Positions 59,576 to 64,000 of a stretch of DNA of 64,000 bases are shown piece by piece. The translations under genes were made by a program, and so were the position numbers. Source of the DNA: Chondrinema litorale (GTDB taxonomy: Bacteria; Bacteroidota; Bacteroidia; Cytophagales; Flammeovirgaceae). The notes below the pieces were generated by a model. It was not told the origin of the DNA and made no database searches. It saw nothing but the letters and a program-made list of their open reading frames with translations. Every line of letters begins with the position of its first letter. Position 1 is the stretch's first letter. The DNA is taken from positions 3,175,001 through 3,239,000 of the forward strand of contig NZ_CP111043.1 in assembly GCF_026250525.1 (NCBI RefSeq), written 5' to 3'.

Positions 59576-61977
59576 TGGTGGAAAAGAACGGTAGAGAAGA
59601 AATATTACTTTTAGAAGAAGAACAGCCATTTGATATAAAAGCTTTTATTGGAAAAATAATATATCATTGGTATTATTTTGTCATTTTTGGAATAATATTT
59701 CTTACTGTAGCTTTTTTATATTTGAGGTATGCACTCCCCATATATGAAGCAAAATCAACCATCTTAATAAAGGATGAAAAAGGTGGAAGCCTTGGTGCAG
59801 ATGCATTTTTAGAAGGATTAGAACTATTTAGTAATCAAAGAAACATAGATAATGAAATAGGTATTTTAAAATCTTATAGCCTACTCAATAAAGCTATTAA
59901 AGAGCTCAATTTTGAAGTTTCTTATTTTGTGAAAGGGAACTTTAAATCATCTGAAATATATGGAGAAATTCCGTTTATTCTTGATATAGATACAATTCCA
60001 GAAGATTTTAGAAATAAAGCATTTTACTTATCAGTTTCATCGTCATCACAATTTGAATTATTAAATGAATCAGAAGAGGGAGTTTCAGAAATTAATTGTG
60101 AGTTTGGAAGGTTATGTAATATAGGTAATTTTAAATTTAAACTTTCAAAATCGCCATATTTTAATTTAGAAGGATCTAAGGGAAAACAATACTTCTTTAT
60201 AGTTAATGATCTTAAGAAACTCACTTTAGATTATCGAGATAAATTAAATATACAACCTGTTAGCAAAGATGCTTCTATTCTTGAGTTATCCATTCAAGGC
60301 CCAGTAATTGAAAAAGAAATTGATTTTTTAGATAAATTAAATGAAGTCTATATAAGAAGAGAATTAGATGAAAAAAATGAAATTGCTAGTAATACGATAG
60401 AGTTTATTGATGAACAATTAATACAAATAACAGATTCTCTGTCTAATGCTGAAGGTAAGTTGGAAAATTTTAGACAATCTGAAAATTTAGTTGATCTTAG
60501 TCTATCTGCAGAAAATGCACTAACTCAATTACAGGAACTCCAATCACAGCAAGCGATTTTATTAGTAAAAAATAAATACTATAATTATTTAGAGAATTAT
60601 CTTCAAAATAACGAAGATCCAAATGCAATTGTAGCACCTACCTCTATAGGTATTGAAGATCCATTACTAGGTGAAATGGTTACAAGATTAAATGAATTAG
60701 GAGCACAAAAAATAGCATTATCACAACAAGTTAAACCGCAAAGTTTAGAGATTGTCTCATTAAACAATCAAATAAAACAAATAAAGAAAACTCTACTTGA
60801 AAATGTTAGAAATATTCTAAATACATCCAAAATATCTTTGGATGATATTGATAGTAGAATAGGAAAAGTACAAAGAGTTATCAATAAACTACCTGCAAAT
60901 GAGAGACAACTTGTTCAAATAGAAAGAAAGTTCAATCTTAGTAGTAATTTGTATCAATATCTTTTAGAAAAACGAGCAGAAGCTGGGATTGCTAAAGCCT
61001 CAAATACTGCAGACAATAAGGTTTTAGATCATGCAATGCTGTTAAACTCAGCTCCTGTATCGCCCAAGAAAATGAGAATTTATGCTATTGCATTAATACT
61101 TTCTATAGTTCTTCCGCTTGGAATAATATTCGTTAAAGACTATTTAAATGACGATTTAATTGATCTTGATCAAATAAAGAAAAAAACAGAAGCCCCTATT
61201 CTAGGCGCTGTTACTCATAGTATTTCTGGGCAGTCATCAATTTTAGATTCACCTAAATCATCATTAGCTGAATCGTTTAGGTCTTTAAGAACTAATTTGC
61301 AATTTCTCGCTCCTGGAGAAAAAAATAAGGTAATTGGTGTGACTTCAACTGTAAGTGGTGAGGGTAAAACCTTTTGCTCAACTAACCTAGGGATTGCAAT
61401 TGCCATGTTGGGTAAAAAAACAATAATTGTAGGGGCTGATTTAAGAAAACCTCGTTTAGCAAAGCAGTTTGATTTTACAGATGATTTTGGTCTTAGTAAT
61501 TATTTAATTGGTAATGGAGAAGTAAATCAGGTAATTCATAAAACTAAGACTGAAAACTTAGATATCATTCCAAGTGGTCCCATTCCTCCAAATCCAGCAG
61601 AACTTCTAGCTTCACAGCGATGTAGAGATTTAGTGAAAAGCCTTAAAGAAAAATATGAATATATTATTTTTGACACTCCTCCAACAGGTTTAGTGGCAGA
61701 CTACTTTGCAATGTCCGATTTCATTGATATTAATCTCTATGTTATTAGACAGGCTTATTCTAAATTAAAATTTGTAGATGATTTAGAAGAGGCTAGAAAA
61801 ACAAAAAGATTTGGTAACCTTGCTATTATAATTAATGATGTGAAAAAACAACCAGGTTATGGCTACGGTTATGGCTACGGTTATGGCTACGGCTACGGCT
61901 ATGAGAACGGTTATTATGAAGAAGAAGATAGTAATAGCAAAAGAGGTAATTGGTTAAAAAAAATCTTTAAAAGTTAA
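59575..61977 (+). CDS. Wzc-like polysaccharide co-polymerase and BY-kinase
   Basis: This 800-residue protein has two membrane helices (about 34-52 and 505-525) that bracket a long periplasmic domain with coiled coil. A cytoplasmic bacterial tyrosine kinase domain follows (Walker A VSGEGKT with K598, A' motif GADLRKP, Walker B FDTPP), ending in a Gly-Tyr repeat and a further Tyr cluster. It controls chain length and export of a capsule or exopolysaccharide. The C-terminal tyrosines are the usual phosphorylation targets. Its ATG overlaps the preceding stop by one base, so the genes are translationally coupled. No glycosyltransferase is seen before the convergent CPBP gene. Confidence 0.92.
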   Translation: MVEKNGREEILLLEEEQPFDIKAFIGKIIYHWYYFVIFGIIFLTVAFLYLRYALPIYEAKSTILIKDEKGGSLGADAFLEGLELFSNQRNIDNEIGILKSYSLLNKAIKELNFEVSYFVKGNFKSSEIYGEIPFILDIDTIPEDFRNKAFYLSVSSSSQFELLNESEEGVSEINCEFGRLCNIGNFKFKLSKSPYFNLEGSKGKQYFFIVNDLKKLTLDYRDKLNIQPVSKDASILELSIQGPVIEKEIDFLDKLNEVYIRRELDEKNEIASNTIEFIDEQLIQITDSLSNAEGKLENFRQSENLVDLSLSAENALTQLQELQSQQAILLVKNKYYNYLENYLQNNEDPNAIVAPTSIGIEDPLLGEMVTRLNELGAQKIALSQQVKPQSLEIVSLNNQIKQIKKTLLENVRNILNTSKISLDDIDSRIGKVQRVINKLPANERQLVQIERKFNLSSNLYQYLLEKRAEAGIAKASNTADNKVLDHAMLLNSAPVSPKKMRIYAIALILSIVLPLGIIFVKDYLNDDLIDLDQIKKKTEAPILGAVTHSISGQSSILDSPKSSLAESFRSLRTNLQFLAPGEKNKVIGVTSTVSGEGKTFCSTNLGIAIAMLGKKTIIVGADLRKPRLAKQFDFTDDFGLSNYLIGNGEVNQVIHKTKTENLDIIPSGPIPPNPAELLASQRCRDLVKSLKEKYEYIIFDTPPTGLVADYFAMSDFIDINLYVIRQAYSKLKFVDDLEEARKTKRFGNLAIIINDVKKQPGYGYGYGYGYGYGYGYENGYYEEEDSNSKRGNWLKKIFKS
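61855..61902 (+). repeat. (Gly-Tyr)8 coding repeat at the Wzc C-terminus
   Basis: Eight consecutive Gly-Tyr codon pairs, mostly alternating ggt tat / ggc tac units, code for residues 761-776. The DNA is a short-unit tandem repeat that could expand or contract by slippage, changing the number of phospho-tyrosines in frame. Confidence 0.88.
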
Positions 61978-61992
61978 TTGCGATTTACAGTA

Positions 61993-62949
61993 TTATTTAG
62001 GTAGTAAATAATGCTGTAAATAAGCAAAAACTTCCATTAGGTATGCAACTCCCATATGGATGTAAATACCACCAGTTATATTTTTTGTTTGTAAGGCTAT
62101 AACACCCAAGATATAACCTCCGAACATGGAGCCGATTGTTTCGCCAAGGGGTTTGCCGAAATGGAGAAATGCATAGGTTGATACCATAGGTAGAATAGCA
62201 TCTTTACCCATTATTTTTGCTAAACCTATGATCAATGCGCCACGGTAAATCCATTCTACAAAAATGAAATCTAAGCCATAGACAACTTCGAAAATTGCAG
62301 CTGTGGTATATTGAGGTAATTCAAAAATGCCTAAGTATAACCACGGTTTAAATCTCGGATAAGCTTTTATGAATGAAGAACCAAATGAAGCAGATGCGAT
62401 CAAAGGGATCATGATAAGTAGCATTACGATATATGGCTTATGGTCAAACTTATTCTCAGTATTTGAAATATTGAAGCCATAAATGTTCTTCTCTTTTGCA
62501 TCAAAATATTTATATGTCAGCAAAAGAGGGATAGTAAAAATAGCAACTCTCTTAAATTCTCCTGCTACTTTGTATAAATACCTCTGTTCAATTGAGCTTA
62601 TACCATCAAAAGAGATTAATGCTCTGTAGTAATGAAAGCCATCGACTAATCCTATTAGGCCTACAAAAACTAATGTTTTTACCCAAAACTCTTTTTCTTT
62701 TAATCTATCTGATTGGTTATTGAAAAATGCTTGTGGTATGGCTATTCCAAAATAGGCAAAGTAATAGAATGCCATGTGAGTCGGAATACCTAATGGTGTT
62801 CCAAAAAATTTATCTAATACTTTCGATTCAAAATCATAATGATAGTTTAAAGAAGTACAGATGGCTAGAAAAATAACAAAATAGCTATAGGTTTTTAAAT
62901 TGAAATCCTCTTTTATGTGAGAGGTTAGATAGTGTAGAATTTTTTTCAA
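61993..62949 (-). CDS. CPBP-family intramembrane metalloprotease
   Basis: This 318-residue polytopic membrane protein has six to eight helices. The CPBP/Rce1-like motifs are the first motif FVEWIYRGALI (Glu and Arg), the FLHFGKP His motif and the IYIHMG His motif. The usual EExxxR pair is reduced to VExxYR: the first Glu is Val, which happens in some subgroups. Roles in the family range from prenyl-protein processing to bacteriocin immunity. Here the function is unknown. The stop lies 15 bases from the convergent Wzc stop. Confidence 0.82.
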   Translation of the reverse strand: MKKILHYLTSHIKEDFNLKTYSYFVIFLAICTSLNYHYDFESKVLDKFFGTPLGIPTHMAFYYFAYFGIAIPQAFFNNQSDRLKEKEFWVKTLVFVGLIGLVDGFHYYRALISFDGISSIEQRYLYKVAGEFKRVAIFTIPLLLTYKYFDAKEKNIYGFNISNTENKFDHKPYIVMLLIMIPLIASASFGSSFIKAYPRFKPWLYLGIFELPQYTTAAIFEVVYGLDFIFVEWIYRGALIIGLAKIMGKDAILPMVSTYAFLHFGKPLGETIGSMFGGYILGVIALQTKNITGGIYIHMGVAYLMEVFAYLQHYLLPK

Positions 62950-63093
62950 TGTTTCAGAAATGCTAAGGTTTTAATCTTCAGATGATTAATATCATTTGTC
63001 TTCAGATTTATTTTAATTTAACTTACCCAAAAGTAAATACTAAGTGAGGTTAATTGTGTAATAACTCACTATTTATCCTTAATTTTTTCAATT

Positions 63094-64000
63094 ATGAGAA
63101 AAGTTTTTCAACCTGAAAGTCTTGCGGTAATTGGAGCATCTTCTAAAGAAGGAAGTGTTGGTAGACAGATTTTCAGTAATTTACTTTATGGAAATTTTAA
63201 GGGTAAAATCTATCCAATTAATATCAAACATACCTATGTTTTAGATCAGGTAGCATATAAGTCAATTGAAAAACTGCCGCTTATACCTGACTTAGCCATA
63301 ATTGCCATTCCTGAAGGTGAGGTACTAAAAGTGGTTAAAGCTTGTGGAAAGTTTGGTGTTAAAAGCATTGTAATTGTATCTGAAGGATTTGGGGAGAGAG
63401 GTAATATCGAAGGGATTGCCCTTCGACATAGATTAATAAGGATTGCAACTAAATATGGCATTAGAATATTTGGCCCCTCTTCGATTGGAATTATCAGTAC
63501 ACATATAAATCTAAATGCATCAATATTAAGTGTGCCTCCACGTAAGGGAAACCTAGCTTTTATAAGCCAGAGTGGGGCAATGTGTGATGCGATTTTGGAT
63601 TGGGGAAAGCGTGAAAATGTGGGTTTTAGTTACTTTTCATCAGTAGGAGTAATGGCTGATATAAATTGGGGCGATATTTTGCTTTTTCTTGGAGATGACC
63701 CGCATACCAGAGCAATTCTTTTGTATATGGAAGCCATTGGTAATGCTCGTTCTTTTCTTTCGGCAGTAAGAGAGGTAGCCTATACAAAACCTGTAATTGT
63801 TGTAAAACCTGGTAAAACACCAGAAGCTGCTAAAATTACTTTATACAATTCGGGAAATTTGAGCGGAAATTATGAGGTTTTTCAAGCTGCTTTTAGAAGG
63901 GGAGGTGTACTGCAAGTAGATAGCCTTGCCGACTTATTTTATATGGCTTCTGTACTTGGAAAACAACCTGTACCCAGAAATAATCGATTGGCAATTATTA
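63094..64000 (+). CDS. NDP-forming acyl-CoA-synthetase-like protein, Pat-type (partial)
   Basis: The first 302 residues are visible, and the gene runs off the window. It has a CoA-binding Rossmann fold (SLAVIGASSKEGSVGRQIFSNLL), a linker with FISQSGAMCDAILDW, and the succinyl-CoA-synthetase-like second domain (SSVGVMADINWGDILLFL, VIVVKPGK). The position of the phosphorylated His of ADP-forming acetyl-CoA synthetases (SHTG) reads YNSG here (N252). The same loss is a feature of Pat/PatZ-type protein acetyltransferases, which carry a GNAT domain at one end. The rest of the gene would decide. The start at ATG 63094 begins directly with the Rossmann fold. Confidence 0.88.
   Translation, partial: MRKVFQPESLAVIGASSKEGSVGRQIFSNLLYGNFKGKIYPINIKHTYVLDQVAYKSIEKLPLIPDLAIIAIPEGEVLKVVKACGKFGVKSIVIVSEGFGERGNIEGIALRHRLIRIATKYGIRIFGPSSIGIISTHINLNASILSVPPRKGNLAFISQSGAMCDAILDWGKRENVGFSYFSSVGVMADINWGDILLFLGDDPHTRAILLYMEAIGNARSFLSAVREVAYTKPVIVVKPGKTPEAAKITLYNSGNLSGNYEVFQAAFRRGGVLQVDSLADLFYMASVLGKQPVPRNNRLAII

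Noticed and set aside
63246..63820. Minus-strand ORFs over the last gene
   Set aside because: The plus strand is open from 63094 to the window end with a clear family match.

Overview
The window is an AT-rich chromosomal segment of a member of Bacteroidota, most likely a Cytophagales-type marine gliding bacterium; I infer the rank from gene content and did not run a placement. Evidence for the phylum: promoters of the TTTG-N19..22-TAnnTTTG type, few Shine-Dalgarno sequences, a FecR/STN-TonB receptor/DUF4249 cassette, a moxR-DUF58-BatA-E operon, a SpoIIE phosphatase with N-terminal TPRs, an animal-type glutaminyl-cyclase-like M28 lipoprotein and a NusA of about 417 residues.

Layout. 1-2090 holds the 3' two thirds of a 23S rRNA and a complete 5S rRNA with terminator. 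2379-12467 is a mosaic of single genes: a D-aminoacylase-like lipoprotein, a TPR/coiled-coil SpoIIE phosphatase, an orphan NtrY-like histidine kinase, a DUF3592 protein, a secreted L-type lectin, a Tat-exported HisC-like aminotransferase and a secreted unknown. 12746-17652 has a large AsmA protein, a small secreted protein and an M28/glutaminyl-cyclase lipoprotein. 18044-22171 is a three-gene signalling cluster: a PAS/GAF kinase with a faintly phytochrome-like N-terminus, an Rcp1-like response regulator, and a REC-kinase protein whose ATP-binding motifs are degraded. 22224-25619 (minus) has Nfu, RocD and cystathionine beta-synthase. 26144-29288 has a cysteine-poor DksA-like protein, ScpB, an SLT-like secreted protein and an aminoacyl-tRNA-protein-transferase-like protein. 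30827-35377 is FecR, TonB-dependent receptor and DUF4249 lipoprotein with no sigma factor next to them. 35386-37525 (minus) is rlpA, a PlsC-like acyltransferase and a kinase-fold unknown.

37706-45502 is the translation/transcription core rimP-nusA-infB followed by a double-parvulin PPIase. 45639-47469 is a PhoB/PhoR-like pair. 47760-56398 is the moxR-DUF58-Bat operon. 56395-58532 (minus) is an AarF/UbiB kinase and a phasin-like protein. 58811-61977 is the start of a capsule/EPS export unit (Wza-like lipoprotein and Wzc-like tyrosine kinase), followed by a CPBP protease (minus). The window ends inside an NDP-forming acyl-CoA-synthetase-like gene that lacks the catalytic His, as in Pat-type protein acetyltransferases.

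Most genes are ordinary housekeeping or lineage-typical. The most interesting signals are regulatory. Strong intrinsic-terminator hairpins sit just upstream of start codons in three places: before rimP (behind a near-consensus promoter), between the PhoB-like regulator and its kinase, and in the leader of the phytochrome-like kinase cluster, which also has a perfect 18-bp palindrome and a mini-ORF. A Pho-box-like direct repeat (two 7-mers, 11-bp period) lies upstream of the PhoB-like gene, and a 16-bp direct repeat with a 30-bp period plus an inverted half-site lies upstream of moxR. I see no CRISPR array, prophage, integrase, transposase or tRNA gene.
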